From Lolium rigidum (Eukaryota > Streptophyta > Magnoliopsida > Poales > Poaceae), in assembly GCF_022539505.1 (NCBI RefSeq), contig NC_061509.1, positions 208,034,254 through 208,098,253 of the forward strand: a stretch of DNA of 64,000 nucleotides. Reading direction: 5' to 3'. The first letter of the stretch is position 1; every line of letters begins with the position of its first letter. Below the pieces are notes generated by a model, which searched no databases, was not told the origin of the DNA, and saw only the letters and a list, made by a program, of their open reading frames with translations. Positions 12,801 through 25,297 of this stretch are shown here, one piece after another. Position numbers and translations under genes: made by a program.

Positions 12801-13264
12801 CCGATGCGGATTGGGCGGGTGACAAGGATGATAGGAAATCAACTTCCGGGGCTTGCCAATTCCTTGGTAGGTCCTTGGTGTGTTGGTCTTCTAAGAAGCA
12901 AAATTGTATATCTCTCTCCACCGCCGAAGCCGAATATGTTGCCGCCGCAAGTGGATGCACTCAATTGTTATGGATGAGGCAAACTTTAAAGGAATACGGT
13001 GTCATTTGTGACAAAGTGCCTCTATTATGTGACAATGAAAGTGCCATCAAGATTGCCTATAATCCGGTGCAACATTCAAGAACGAAGCATATTGAGATCC
13101 GGAATCATTTTATTAGGGATCATGTTGCTCGGGGTGATATTGAGCTTATCTATGTTCCTACCAAAGATCAACTTGCCGATATATTCACGAAGCCTCTTGA
13201 TGAAGCAAGGTTCTCTTATTTGAGGAATGAGCTAAATATCATTGATTCAAGGAGTATAGCTTGA
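9831..13264 (+). pseudogene. pol: Copia A Pol polyprotein, frameshifted in RT
   Basis: Domains in order: protease with D-S-G-C-T-S-H (Asp codon at 9864); pre-integrase zinc finger (H..H, C-R-A-C); integrase core with Asp codons at 10452 and 10641 and Glu at 10749 (G-V-A-E-R-K-N); reverse transcriptase with intact Y-V-D-D at 12311-12322; RNase H with D-A-D-W-A-G-D and D-N-E-S-A. Order IN before RT-RNH defines Copia. A single-base loss in the run near 12111-12127 moves the frame between RT blocks; the rest of RT and RNase H resumes in an overlapping frame (12221-13264). No in-frame start joins it to gag, so expression needs stop readthrough plus a shift, or the junction has also mutated. The region between integrase and RT is Gln/Asp-rich and low complexity (about 11290-11540). 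Confidence 0.93.
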
Positions 13265-13850
13265 CCATCTTGCAAACACACTTTCGTCTCAAAACTTTAT
13301 TTGGTTTAGATGTGGGCATGGAAATAGGGGAGTGCGGTTTAAATTATTGAGCTATCCCTCCCCCCATAATGCCAACATTAAGAAATCATTCTCTTTATAT
13401 CATATGTTGATATGTGAGCTTCAATGATGAGTAGTGGCTTGGACCCAAGATATATCTTCGCGGTGCCATGCCACAACACTCATATATGGTGGTCTAGGCC
13501 ACCACACTCTTCTATGTGAAGAATTGGAGTTATTTGGATCTTATTGCATCTTATTTGACAACTCCATGTTCTTATGGGAAATCACTCAAGTTTGGCCTTA
13601 TTTGCTCATATCTTGCAAACTTGAGTGATCATGTACCATTAACAGTTTGAACCCTCTAAACCTAAGCCTAATCTCTCCAATAAGCCACTTCCATCTTGCT
13701 CATTTGTCATGTTTGGTAAAAACTTGGAGTTTGAGGTTTTTCGGTCGGATGATCTAGGGTGCTCCATCTTATTGGTAAATTTGCACCTTATATGTGACAT
13801 GATGCTTTATTAAGTCATATATGGGTCTTGCAAATAACCAACGAAAGATG
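13265..13850 (+). other. Pol-accessory ORF spacer of Copia A
   Basis: No credible coding sequence. It follows the RNase H stop and leads into the first internal palindrome cluster. Confidence 0.6.
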
Positions 13851-13970
13851 GGCCGGATTCCCAGTGATTCCGGAATTTTCCAGAACCCCGGATAATCCGG
13901 CCCCAGGCCACCCGGAATATCCGGCCCGGCCGGATTATCCGCCCTAAGATAGGGCCGGATTATCCGGCCT
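13851..13970 (+). repeat. Palindrome cluster upstream of accessory ORF (A)
   Basis: At least four copies or variants of GGCCGGATTATCCGGCC, the same motif that fills the LTR upstream of TATA, placed about 210 bp before the accessory ORF micro-exon. No TATA box is visible between it and the ATG; the leader is C/T-rich. Confidence 0.85.
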
Positions 13971-14180
13971 GGGCAGACCTTGAAAGGGTTGAGGTCGAGG
14001 GCGCAAGGGGCAAAACGGTTCAGAACTTGCCCCCCACGCGCCTCTCTCCTCTTTCTCCTCTCAAGGCCGCCGGATCTCCTCCTCCTCGCCGGAGACGCTC
14101 CATCCGCCCCCTCTCGAAGTTCTTGGGTGGATCGGGTGGATCTCCTCCCTAGCTACCTTCTCCTCCAAGCGGTTTCCACA

Positions 14181-15988
14181 ATGGATGTGGGTATGATTCA
14201 CAATCTCTATCCCTAGATGTTGTGTTTTATATGTGCTATTTTCTTGGTGGAATTGGTGTCTAGTTGTTCCAAATCGTGTGTAGTGTACTCCTCTTGCATG
14301 CTATGAGGCCGATCTAGTCTTAGACATGTTTTTGATTGGAAATCTGCACATCTCGAAGGGCCGGATTATCCGCCCCCCGAGCCGGCCGGATTATCCGGCC
14401 CGGCCGGATTATCCGCCCCCAGGGGACCCCGGATTATCCGGCCTGGAGCTTCATCGCCGCTGCAGTTTGCTTCAATCTATCATGTCTAGATTTGTACCGA
14501 CTTATTTGCATGCTTCTCGAGTATATTACCATATCTTTCATGACTCATGAGCATTACCTTTCCTTTGCTACCCGCCTTTGCTTCTCACAGGTGGTGCTTC
14601 TCGGGGTGGTCGGAGACGCTCAAGGCATGATCGTTCAAGTGACGAGTTTGCAACCAATGCACCTCGCAAGTCCGTCTCCTCAAGGCGGAAGAACAAGGAA
14701 GTGAGGGAGAACTACAAGACCATGGACCCAGTCTCCTATTCCGCTATTCGCATGAACAACTGGTATGAAGATGTTCCAAGGGATGAAGAGATTGAGGGCA
14801 GGAGATTCTGGTGTATTGAGCAGGAATTCATCTACAAGGACATATATGAGCCCATGAAGAAGCTGAGACCCATGCAAGCCATTGATGTGGACATTCTGAC
14901 TGAAAACAATCACTTTGAAGATGCCATCTGGGTAGCTGGAAGGTTGGGTTTGCATGATATCATGAAGATTCAATGTGACTATAGCCCAGATTTGGTGGAG
15001 CAATTCTTTGCCACTTTGGCGATCAAGAAAGATGAGGAACACACTATGGAATGGATGACTGGCTCCTCACACTGCAGTGCCACTCTTCGCCAGTTTGCTG
15101 GTTTTCTTGGAGTTCCTGTTGAAGGGGGTCGTCGTCTTCATGGACCACAACCAATAGATAAGAATGCTCTTGCGCAGCTCTATACCTCAGCTGGGAAAAT
15201 TGGTTATACTAAGGGGCTGCTTACTATATACAATCAGCTGCTTCGCTTCTTTCGGGCAACCATTTGCCCAAGTGGTGGTAACAATGATGCTATCCGAGGA
15301 GTCCTTGTGAACCTTATGCACCTCAGCTATAAGTGTGCCCGTGATGGAAATGAGGATCGGAGCTTCACTATTGATATCATGGATTTTATCTTCCATGAGA
15401 TCCATGATGCCATGGTCTCCCGGACCTCCATACCCTATGCTCCCTACATCCAGCTTCTCATCAACAACACTGTGGCTGTGGTTGGTGAAGATTTGAGTGG
15501 GTACCCTTTGGTGAAGCACCATGTCAAGAAGGCCTACAAGGTTAAGCCAGTTTCTTCAGTCGTTCCTGCTCCGGACTCCTTCATGGGAGATGCTCGTTCT
15601 AGTGGTTTTGCTCCTGCTCGTCATCAAGATGTCCCAGCCTATGAGGAAGCAAGTGACCCGGCTTAGTTGGTTCCGGCGCTATGTCCTTTGCATGAATGTT
15701 GAGATCCATAAGGAGAACTATGCTGCTAGCCGAGAGCGTGCTGAGATTAAGCATACTCAGGCGGTTATTCTTCACAAGCTTAGTGGTGAACAAGGACCCC
15801 CGCCTCAGCCTCCAGCTCACCAGGGTTACAGTGGTTGGCACTCAGCACAGGTTCCATGGAGTGATATTGATGATTGCCTTCAAAGGTCCAACACCTCTCG
15901 CCGCTCTCCGGATGCACCTGACACTGATGAGGAAGAAGAAGAAGAGGAAGTGCCATACGAGTCCGATGATGATGATGCCTCCGAGTGA
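14181..15988 (+). pseudogene. Copia A accessory (env-position) ORF, spliced, frameshifted
   Basis: Proposed exon 1 is 14181-14190 (ATG, two codons, one G), followed by a donor GTATGA at 14191 and acceptor CTTCTCACAG at 14590. Exon 2 continues in frame from 14591 to a TAG at 15664-15666. The C-terminal part (about 107 residues) continues in the next frame to 15988, so one frameshift near 15640-15666 splits the gene. Product would be about 465 residues: a basic Arg/Ser-rich N-terminus, a globular middle (F-F-A-T-L...W-M-T-G, then I-M-D-F-I-F-H-E-I-H-D), and an acidic Asp/Glu tail. The middle is clearly related to the minus-strand copy at 44572-46469. It resembles the plant 'putative transposon protein' (Transposase_32-like) family; that is a judgement by eye. 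No signal peptide or membrane segment, so it does not look like an envelope protein. Confidence 0.7.
14358..14443 (+). repeat. Palindrome cluster inside accessory ORF intron (A)
   Basis: Four copies or variants of the GGCCGGATTATCCGGCC motif lie inside the proposed 400-bp intron (14191-14590). Confidence 0.85.
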
Positions 15989-16037
15989 TTCTCATGGGAC
16001 GTGTAGCATCGCGCTTGTCCCCTTTTGGCGTCTCGAT

Positions 16038-16053
16038 GCCAAAGGGGGAGAAG
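16038..16053 (+). promoter_or_regulatory. Internal purine tract (Copia A)
   Basis: GCCAAAGGGGGAGAAG, 50 bp after the accessory ORF stop and about 490 bp before the 3' LTR. The same tract is found at the same distance from the stop in Copia B (44508-44523, minus). It could be a second plus-strand priming site; the role is inferred. Confidence 0.6.
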
Positions 16054-16517
16054 TGTTCTATTAGGATTCTCCGGGATTTGCATGGTTTGGGCACAAGCAT
16101 ATGCGTTTATCATTCTTATGTTGCTTGTGTTTCCCTTTAGTTGAACTATTTGGTTTGTTTGTGTGCCGTTCAAAACTATGTGCTATGTGGTGTGAGACAT
16201 TGTTATGGTTTTCGGATTTCTATTTGTTGAGATCAAGGATATTACATTGTGTGTGATGCTATATCTCCGCATTATATATCTACACATGGGTATGATTTCT
16301 TGCTTCCTATCTCAACTTCATATGTGTCAATGTCTTTTGTTAGAGCTCATGTTGGATATCTCTTGTGTTGAGGCACCATACCCCTATGTGTTGTGTATTT
16401 GTATTCAAATGCAAATTACTTATATGCACACATGTAGGGGGAGTGCCTCTATGTTTTGCCATCATGCTTGTCTCTATAGTGATTCCTTTGCAAATCCGTA
16501 TATTGTCATCAAACACC

Positions 16518-16531
16518 AAAAAGGGGGAGAT
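16518..16531 (+). promoter_or_regulatory. 3' polypurine tract of Copia A
   Basis: AAAAAGGGGGAGAT directly before the 3' LTR. This is the expected plus-strand primer for reverse transcription. Confidence 0.88.
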
Positions 16532-17916
16532 TGAAAGAACATCTCTCACATTATGTTTTGTGTGTTTGATGTCAATACATGTGATACACTAATGTTTGAT
16601 TAAGTGGTACAGGGATTACATAGATATTTATCCATGTGTGTTGGATTTGATCGTGTGTCAAAAGGATTCAGAAAAAGGTTGGTCAGGCCGGATAATCCGG
16701 GCCGGATATTCTTGAAATATCCGGCCCCCTGTTTTTTTTTGGCTAAGTCTTCGAGGAAATGTGGCTCAGTATGGGGGCCGGACATTTGCCCGGATAATGT
16801 CCCGGTATTGTACCAGGGCCGGATTATCCGGGCCGGATATTTTGGAAATATCCGGCCCCCCTGTTTTTGGCTAAGTCTTCGAGGAAATGTGGCTCAGTAT
16901 GGGGGCCGGACATTTGCCCGGATAATGTCCCGGTATTGTACCAGGGCCGGATTATCCGGGCCGGATATTTTGGAAATATCCGGCCCCCCCCCGTTTTTGG
17001 CTAAGGACTGGAAGAAAAGCTTCTCTGGCATGGGGCCGGACTTTTGGCCGGATAATGTCACGGTTTTGCCCCGAAGGCCGGATTATCCGGGGGGACGGAT
17101 TATCCGGCCCTTACTTAGGGCGGATTATCCGGCCCCCCGGAAGCAGCAACGGCTCAATTTTGGGAGGGGGTATAAATACCCCCCTTCTTCTACCTTGGTT
17201 GCTTGCTCAATCATTACACAAGAAATCTGTCAAGCCACCTCCATTAGAGCCACCTCAAGAAAGTCAAGATTTGCAAGATCTCCTTCCTCCCCCAACCAAA
17301 GCTCTTGATCTTTGGGGATTCGAAGGAGAAGACACCGATCTACATCCTCACCGAAGCGTTCTTCATTTCCCCCTCTCTTGTTTGAGGGATCTCATGCTAG
17401 TGTTCCTATTTGGTTCCCTAGTTGATTTGTTGTTGATGTGTTGTTGTTGATTGTTGTATTGTTACAGATTTGGGAGCCTCCAATTTGGTTGTGGATGTGT
17501 GCCCCAAGAACTTTGTAAAGGCCCGGTTTCCGCCTCGAGGAAATCCCTTAGTGGAAGTGGGCTAGGCCTTCGTGGCGTTGCTCACCGGAGATCTGAGTGA
17601 AGCCTTCGTGGCTGTTGGTTTGGCTTGCGTAGCAACCACACTCCTCCAAACGTAGACGTACCTTCTTGCAAAGGAAGGGAACTACGGGAATCATCTCCGT
17701 GTCATCGCGTGCTACACTCTCGGTTACCTCTATCCCACTCTATCTACTATTGCGTAGCTATACCTTGCTTAGTTGATATCCTTGTCATATAGGTAAATTA
17801 ACTTAGTTGCATATCTAGAGAATTTACCTTTCGTGTCAAGCCTAAATTGAAAAAGAACTAAAAATTGGTTAGCACCTATTCACCCCCCCCTCTAGGTGCG
17901 GCATACGATCCTTTCA
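16532..17916 (+). repeat. 3' LTR of Copia A
   Basis: 1385 bp, TGAAAGAACA to CTTTCA, followed by TSD GTTCC (17917-17921). It carries the palindrome units at about 16687-17139 and TATAAATA at 17171-17178. Differences from the 5' LTR include a longer T run near 16730 and shorter G and C runs. Confidence 0.95.
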
Positions 17917-18402
17917 GTTCCCGCGGGCGTGAGCAGGGGCGCGTTGGTCAGTACTCGCCGAGGCGAGTCTAGTGGTGGCAGCGCCACCCCCTAATGGTCG
18001 CCGGAGCGGCGGTGGCGGTGATGCCCGACGGCGACGCTCACAGGCAAACTATGCGGCGAGGCTACGATGGCCTAGGGAGCAAGGCGAGCATGCCAGGGAG
18101 TTCAGCGGCTCACCATGAGGACGTAAAGCTTGACGGCGAGAGCAATGGCGGTCGGCATCGCCGGATTTCACCGTGTCGGTGTCGGAGAAGATGGGGTCGA
18201 CGGCGAGGCTACGGCTCGCCCCAGCTCGATTCCGCTTGCAGGTAGAGCAAGTCGAGGACGGCGATGCTGCTGGTGTCCACGGCGAAGCTCGGGGAGGTCC
18301 CTACCGGCGGCGATAGCCGGGGACTGTACGGGCTAGGGTTTCGGTTTGGGCGGAAATTGAGCAGAGAGAGAGAAGAACTCGGGCCAGTGCTTGTCACAAA
18401 GC

Positions 18403-18410
18403 TTTTATAG
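18403..18410 (-). promoter_or_regulatory. TATA box of the Gypsy LTR
   Basis: CTATAAAAGC on the minus strand, followed about 30 bp downstream by a GC-rich leader with a CT/GA stretch. The position, about 2.46 kb inside the LTR start, fits a U3/R border. Predicted from sequence only. Confidence 0.5.
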
Positions 18411-20868
18411 GGCGCAGGAGCAAGCCTCGTCACAACGCCGGTGAAGGAGAGGGCGCCAGCGGCCAGGAGAATCGAAGCACGGCTTCGTGCTGGCCTCCAG
18501 TACACGGAGAGGATGAGGACGAGCTCGTCCTCGATATTTTTAGACGAAGGGGTATTGGGCTGGCTTTGGGCTGCGGTTTGGGCCGAGTTGGTGGACTCCT
18601 GCTGGGCCAGTTGTTGGGCTGCTACGGTCCAGTAAGGTCCAGGTAAGCCTCCTTTTCTATTTTCTCTTTTCTCGTTTTTTATTTCATTTAATTCTGTTTT
18701 ATAATTCTGTTCTAATTCAAATTTAACTCATATAATACCATGCAGGTATTTAGAGTATTTGGATTTCATTAGGACTATTAAAAGGATAAGTGTATTACTC
18801 CATTGTTGTTGAACAAACATATATGAGAACCTTATTGCAATTTTGATTTAGACAAGAATTTAAGTATTCATTTTAATTTCCTTTTTATTTTGGAATACCA
18901 CTCCCTTTTGGAATGGTTAGAGTTAATAATTATACAACAAGTGTTTTAGAAGATTTTATTAGGACTTGATCTCTTTATTGAGAATTTAATTCATTTGCAT
19001 ATGATTTTATGTGAACACTCCTTTATTAAGGTCTTGTATGGTTTATTAAAATCCTATTTCAAGGTTAGCACTATTATCATATTTTAATAGTACCTTGAAA
19101 TATAGATTCTACTCTCCCCATGGTTTGGTTTAGTAAAAAGGATAATTGGTTGATCACCTCACATGGTTTTAATTATAGGATTTAGCTAGTGAGAAATTCT
19201 AAGGTTCTAATTATATTCATCTACTAGCAAATGGTTTAACTCTTAATTATGGCCTAGGTTTTAATTGTGATCACCCAAGTGATACACACCAATAATTGAG
19301 ATATGGTTTTAGGGTTTTACTTGGGATCATCAAATAATTCACAAGTTAGTTTGAGATATGGCAAAGGTTCTATATGTTATTTATCACCACATTAGTTTAG
19401 CTAGGGTTGCTCTTCCTCACCACTCATAGGATGGTTCAATCAATATCATTGAGATTGATATAAAGGTTGAACTATACAAAGGTTTGTTATTAGTCATTTG
19501 TTTCTCCAAATAATATATTAGAAATGGGTTTAGGTTTACTAATAGTTCCCCTATGATTTTATGTGCTGGTTTATATCTTCTTAACCTAATAGGATTTAAT
19601 TTATGGCTTACTCTTCTATTTCTCCAAAGCATAATCATGGCATTATCATGAACAACTTGTTTATAATATATCTACCTCAAGTTCTTAGGTTTTATGATCA
19701 TCACTCAATTTATAATGATCAAGGTTTGAATTCCTAGGGATCTCTCATTAAATGGGTTCTCACTTCCATGATCAAGCATTGTCTAGATTAATCAAGGTAT
19801 AGCACTTCTATTTGACTTTCTAGGACATGCATATTATGGTTGTCTCAATAATTTGTACCCCAGAAGAATTGTTTGAGATATACACTTAGAGTTATTCTTA
19901 ATCAATGATGATATGATCATCTGGTTATATGGATAGTTCTCTTCCTTACTTTATCAATTCATGGATATGGTATTATTTCATGTAATATTAGGTTATCTCA
20001 CCCCTCCAAGGGAAATGGTTTACAACCTAATACTTTAGTTCAATTGTTGTCCTTTATTCTTTAATAGTTAAAGCTTGGGTTAGTAGAAATGGTCTCTCTT
20101 ATTTTTGGGAATGTCTTCAATGCTAACTTAAGTTTATTCTCCAAAGATAATGATGTGGTCACCAATACTTATAGTTAACAGAAATGGGTTCTCTCTCTAA
20201 GGATTGTCTAGATTAACATCCTAGGTTTTCTCTGAAAGATGATGATTTGATTACATGTATGTATATCCAAAGTTTAACTCAAGGTTTGTTAATGCTTCTC
20301 TAATAATTATAATAGAACTCTCACCTCTCTAGGTTTGGTGCTTAACTATTTGGAATAGAGAAGAATATTTATTCCTGGGGTGGATCTTCTTGTTATAATT
20401 CCAATGTTGAAGTGGAATGAATACCATGAGGTTTCATGGTAGGATCATAGATAGTTTAAGACATGGAGAAGATAAGTGAAGAATGGTTTCTCCATTTTAC
20501 TGTTACTTGATTTGCAATTGAAGTGATGTTCATATGCTATGACAGGGATTACCATATTATAATCTTTTATAAGATGAAGCAATTGATCATTGAGTAAGGT
20601 GTTGTTGTGTTGATTATTAGTTCCATTTGATCTAACCCCTTAGATCAAATCATCTCTTCCCAAAACAAGGTTTTATCAAAGGTCACATTGAGGTTTATAG
20701 CACTTGACTTGATGAGCTACTTCAATTCCACCAAGGTCAAGTGAAACTTCGATTCATCGTGATCTGTTTTACTTTAAAGCGCGAAAATTACCCAGATTTT
20801 CTATGCATGAATGCAATGCACACATCTGTTTCCTCTATTTTTGTAACCCCATTACCTGGGATATTACA

Positions 20869-23800
20869 GTTTATCGCACAAAGAGGCTAACATATTGTAC
20901 CCAGTATGCAGCAGCGTCATCAACGTTTCAAAGGCGGTGGAGTTCTAAAGAAAAAGGCAAATAGCCAGAAATTAGGGGTCAAAAATAAATCCAGCAAAGG
21001 AAACTTTTATCGTACAAAGAGGCTGACATGTGGGACCCAGCCAGCAGCGTCCTCAACGTTTCTAAGGTGGCAGGCAATGGAAAAAAGGCAAATAGCCGGA
21101 AATTAGGGGTCAAAAATAAATGCAACAATAGAAACTCTTATTGTTCATAGAGGCCGACATGTTGGACCCATGAGCCAGCAGGGCCCTCAACGTTTCAAAG
21201 GCGTCACGGGATCAAAAGAAAAGAACCAAGTAGTCATTAATTAGGTGTCAAAAATAAATCCAAGAAAGTAAATGTTTTACTTTTCATAGAGGCTATCATA
21301 TGGGACCCATGAGCCAGCAGCGTCCTCAACGTTTCTAAGGCGGCTGGGGATCGAAAAAAAAAGCGAAGTAGCCATTAATTAGAGGTCAACAATAAATCCA
21401 AGAAAAGAAATGTTTATTGTTCTTAGAGGCTGACATGTGGGAGCTATGCGCCAGTAGCGTCCTCATCGTTTCAAAGGCGGTCGGGGATCCAAAGAAAAAG
21501 GAAAATAGCCAGAAATCAGGGGTAAAAAAAAAATCCAAGAAAAGAAATATTATTGTTCATAGAGGCTGGCATGTGGGACCCATGAGCCAGCAGCGTCCAC
21601 AATTTCAAAGGCGGCACATGATCGAAAGAAAAAGGCAAGTGACCAAAAATCTGGGGGTAAAAAATCCAAGAAAAAAACTTTATTGTACATAGAGGATGAC
21701 ATGCGGGTCCCATGAGCCAACAACTTACTCGTCGTTTCAGAGGGCCGAGGCGGCATGAGATCGAAAGAAAAAGGAAAGTGACCAAATATCAGGAGCAAAA
21801 AATAATCCATGAAAAGAAACTTCATTGTACATAGAGGATGACATAGGGTCCCATGTTGTAGCAGCGGTCTGAACGTTTCAAAGACGACATGAGATCGAAA
21901 GAAAAAGGCAAGTGACCAAATATCAGGAGCCAAAAATAATCCAAGAAAAGAAACTTTATTGTACGTAGAGGATGACATGCGGGTCCCATTTTGCAGCAGC
22001 GGTCTCAACGTTTCCAAGGCGGCAGAGAACAAAAAGAAAAATGAAGTAGCCGGAAATCGGGGGTGAAAAAAATCCAAGAAGAAAGATTTCAATTGGGCTG
22101 CATCCGGACATCCGGGCTTTCGAACTATCCCGCTTGGCCTTTTGACTCGTACAATTTCAGCCCACTCCAAAACAGGAAAGTTCCGAATTTTCTAAAAAAC
22201 AGGAAAGTCCTATGCTTCGCAAAGACAAAAAAACAAGGAGATTCAACATATAAGTTTGTTTATGTAAAAATAAAGATTTAATTATCCGTTTGAAATAGCT
22301 CAGAGCGCAATACATTGTTTATTGTCTGCAAAATAATCAAGGTATCATATGTTTCTTGTACGGGTAGGCTGACATCGGGGACCCATGAGCCAACAAGCGT
22401 CGTCAATGTTTTAAAGGCAGCAGGGGATGGAAAGAAAAAATAAACCAAAAATCTGTTGGTAAAAAATCCAAGAAAAGAAACATTTTCGTTCTGAGAGGAT
22501 GACATGCGGGACCCATGAGGCAGCAGCATCCTCAGCATTTATTGTTCATAGAGGTTGACATGTGGGACCCGTGAGCCAGCGGCGTCCTCAACGTTTTAAA
22601 GGCTGCAGGTGATCGAAAGAAAAAATAAGCCAAAAATCGTTTGGTCAACAAAATCCAAGAAAATAAACATTTACCGTTCCGAGAGGATGACATGCGGGAC
22701 CCATGAGGAAGCAGCATCCTCAACGATTCCAAGGCGGCAGGGGAAATATCCAGAAATTAATTAGGGGTTCAAAATAAATCCATCAAAGGAAACTTTTATT
22801 GTTCATAGAGGATGACATGTGGGACCGACCTGCCAACAGCGTCCTCATCGTTTCAGAGGGGGCAGGAGATCAAAAGAAAAAGGCAAATAGCCAGAAATTA
22901 GGGGTAAAAAATAACTCCAAGAAAGGAAACTTTTATTGTTCGTAGAGGATGACATGCGGGACCCATGAGCCAGCAGCTTACTCAACGTTTCAAAGGCGGC
23001 ATGAGATCGAAAGAAAAAGGCAAGTGACAAAATATCGGGAGCCAAAGATAATCCAAGAAAAGAAACTTTATTGTACGTAGAGGATGACATGCGGGTCCCA
23101 TTTAGCAACGAGCGGTCTCAACGTCTCAAATGCGGCTTGAGATCAAAAGAAAAAGAAAGTTGATTGTACATAGAGGATGACATGCGGGTCCCATGAGTCA
23201 GCAGCTTACCCAACGTTTCCAAGGCGGCAGGGGATCAAAAGAAAAAGGAAATAGCCAAAAATCGGAGGGTGAAAAAAATTTAAAGAAAATAAACTTTTAT
23301 AGCACATAGAGGATGACATGCGGGTCCCATGAGCGAGCAGGTTCCTCAACGTTTCAAACGTGGCATGAGATCGAAAGAAAAAGGCAAGTGACCAAATATG
23401 AGGAGCCAAAAATAATTCAAGAAAAGAAAGTTTTATAGTACATAGAGGATGACATGCGGGTCCCTTGAGCCAGCAGCTTACTCGACGTTTCAAAGTGGGC
23501 AGGGGATCAAAAGAAAAAGGTAAGCCAAAAATCAGCGGGTGAAAAAAAATCCAACAAAGGAAACTTTTATAGCACATAGAGGATGACATGCGGGTCCCAT
23601 GAGCCAAGCAGGTTCCTCAACGTTTCAAACGTGGCATGAGATCGAAAGAAAAAGGCAAGTGACCAAATATGAGGAGCCAAAAATAATTCAAGAAAAGAAA
23701 GTTTTATAGTACATAGAGGATGACATGCGGGTCCCATTTAGCAAGCAGCGGTATCACCGTTTGAGAGGCGGCAGGGGATCGAAAGAAAAAGGTAAGTGAC

Positions 23801-25294
23801 CAAATATGAGGTGCCAAAAATAATTCAAGAAAAGAAAGTTTTATAGTGCATAGAGGATGACATGCGGGTCCCAGGTAGCAGCAGCGGTATCACCGTTTGA
23901 GAGGCGGCAGGGGATCGAAAGAAAAAGGCAAGTGACCAAATTTGAGGTGCCAAAAAAACTCCAAGAAAAGAAAGTTTTATAGTACATAGAGGATGACATG
24001 TGGGTCCCATTTAGCAACAGCGGTATCACCGTTTGAGAGGCGGCAGGGATCGAAAGAAAAAGGTAAGTGACCAAATATGAGGTGCCAAAAATAATTCAAG
24101 AAAAGAAAGTTTTATAGTGCATAGAGGATGACATGCGGGTCCCGATTAGCAGCAAGCGGTATCACCGTTTGAGAGGCGGCAGGGGATCGAAAGAAAAAGG
24201 CAAGTGACCAAATTTGAGGTGCCAAAAAAACTCCAAGAAAAGAAAGTTTTATAGTACATAGAGGATGACATGCGGGTCCCATTTAGCAGCAGCGGTATCA
24301 CCGTTTGAGAGGCGGCAGGGGATCGAAAGAAAAAGGCAAGTGACCAAATATGAGGTGCCAAAAATAATTCAAGAAAAGAAAGTTTTATAGTGCATAGAGG
24401 ATGACATGCGGGTCCCGGTTAGCAGCAGCGGTATCACCGTTTGAGAGGCGGCAGGGGATCGAAAGAAAAAGGCAAGTGACCAAATTTGAGGTGCCAAAAA
24501 AACTCCAAGAAAAGAAAGTTTTATAGTACATAGAGGATGACATGCGAGTCCCATTTAGCAGCAGCGGTATCACCGTTTGAGAGGCGGCAGGGATCGAAAG
24601 AAAAAGGCAAGTGACCAAATATGAGGTGCCAAAAATAATTCAAGAAAAGAAAGTTTTATAGTGCATAGAGGATGACATGCGGGTCCCAGTTAGCAGCAGC
24701 GGTATCACCGTTTGAGAGGCGGCAGGGGATCGAAAGAAAAAGGCAAGTGACCAAATTTGAGGTGCCAAAAAAACTCCAAGAAAAGAAAGTTGATTGCACA
24801 TAGAGGATGACATGCGGGTCCCATTTAGCAAGACAGCGGTCTCAACGTTTCCAAGGCGGCAAGGGATCAAAAGAAAAAGGAAGTAGCCGAAATCGGGGGT
24901 CAAAAAAATCCAAGAATAGAAAGAATTTTGGTTCATAGAGGATGACATGCGGGACCCATGATCCCGCATCGTAAACGGCTCGATCGGAGAACGTTGAACG
25001 AGATGGCGCGATCGAGAAAAAAACAATGCCGGAGAGGCTGCCATCCGGGCCCTACATCCCTCGGCGGTGCGGATTTGCGTTGACTCGGCCGGCGAACCCG
25101 AGAATTCGCGATGCACCACGTCCCGGGCCACCATACGCGACGTTTTGGCCGCTTTCGTCGGGCTAGGTGGCCTCAAAAACGAGAAAAAAAAGTTTTGACA
25201 TGCACCACGGAGGGACCAAAATCGTCGGCCATGGTACACCAGCAACCACGGCGCGACTTCAACTTCGTCGGCCATGGCAACTTTTCTTGTAGTG
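20869..25294. mobile_element. CACTA transposon end 1, truncated by Gypsy
   Basis: The right terminus reads CTTTTCTTGTAGTG (reverse complement CACTACAAGAAAAG), a standard CACTA inverted repeat, at 25281-25294. The next three bases AAG fit a 3-bp target duplication in the Copia C LTR. Inside it, 24960-25280 is GC-rich with GTCGGCCATGG-type subterminal motifs, and 20872-24960 is a repeat array. The left part is lost to the Gypsy insertion at 20868. No transposase is present. Both TIRs cannot be checked here. Confidence 0.75.
20872..24960. repeat. About 136-bp tandem array, about 30 units
   Basis: Units carry GAGGATGACATGCGGGTCCC, an AACGTTT or CACCGTTT core and GATCGAAAGAAAAAGG. Starts measured at 23853, 23989, 24124, 24261, 24397, 24533, 24668, 24803 and 24938 give spacings of 135-137 bp. 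Units before about 23700 are more divergent and vary in length. From about 23850 two alternating variants form a dimer of about 272 bp. Minus-strand open frames here are repeat artefacts with recurring motifs, not genes. Confidence 0.92.
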
Positions 25295-25297
25295 AAG

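Larger units (their letters stand above)
5650..17916 (+). mobile_element. Full-length Ty1-copia element, family A (SIRE/Maximus-like)
   Basis: A complete 12,267-bp element: LTRs of 1380 and 1385 bp starting TGAAAGAACA and ending CTTTCA, a tRNA-Met primer site, gag, pol in the Copia order (protease, integrase, RT, RNase H), an accessory ORF and a purine tract. The 5-bp target duplication GTTCC is at 5645-5649 and 17917-17921. By eye the LTRs differ at about a dozen places, mostly homopolymer runs, so insertion is recent. The extra ORF after pol and the large size match the SIRE/Maximus lineage. Pol and the accessory ORF each carry a frameshift, so this copy is probably not autonomous. Confidence 0.95.
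2342..20868 (-). mobile_element. Long LTR of a Gypsy-type element, split by Copia A
   Basis: In the minus direction the LTR begins TGTAATATCCCAGG at 20868 and ends near 2342 or 2345 (two possible TG edges) just before the primer site. Removing the Copia insertion (5650-17916 plus one 5-bp TSD) leaves about 6.25 kb. Content: 2342-5644 and 17922-18640 are mixed GC-rich sequence, 18650-20868 is AT-rich and gene-free. Short open frames in it are not credible genes. The outer LTR edge abuts the CACTA repeat array, so this element inserted into the CACTA. The second LTR lies outside the window. Confidence 0.65.

Noticed and set aside
13980..14216. 78-codon ORF upstream of the Copia A accessory ORF
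   Set aside because: Covers the C/T-rich leader and the micro-exon in a frame that includes the splice donor; the spliced model explains conservation with Copia B better.
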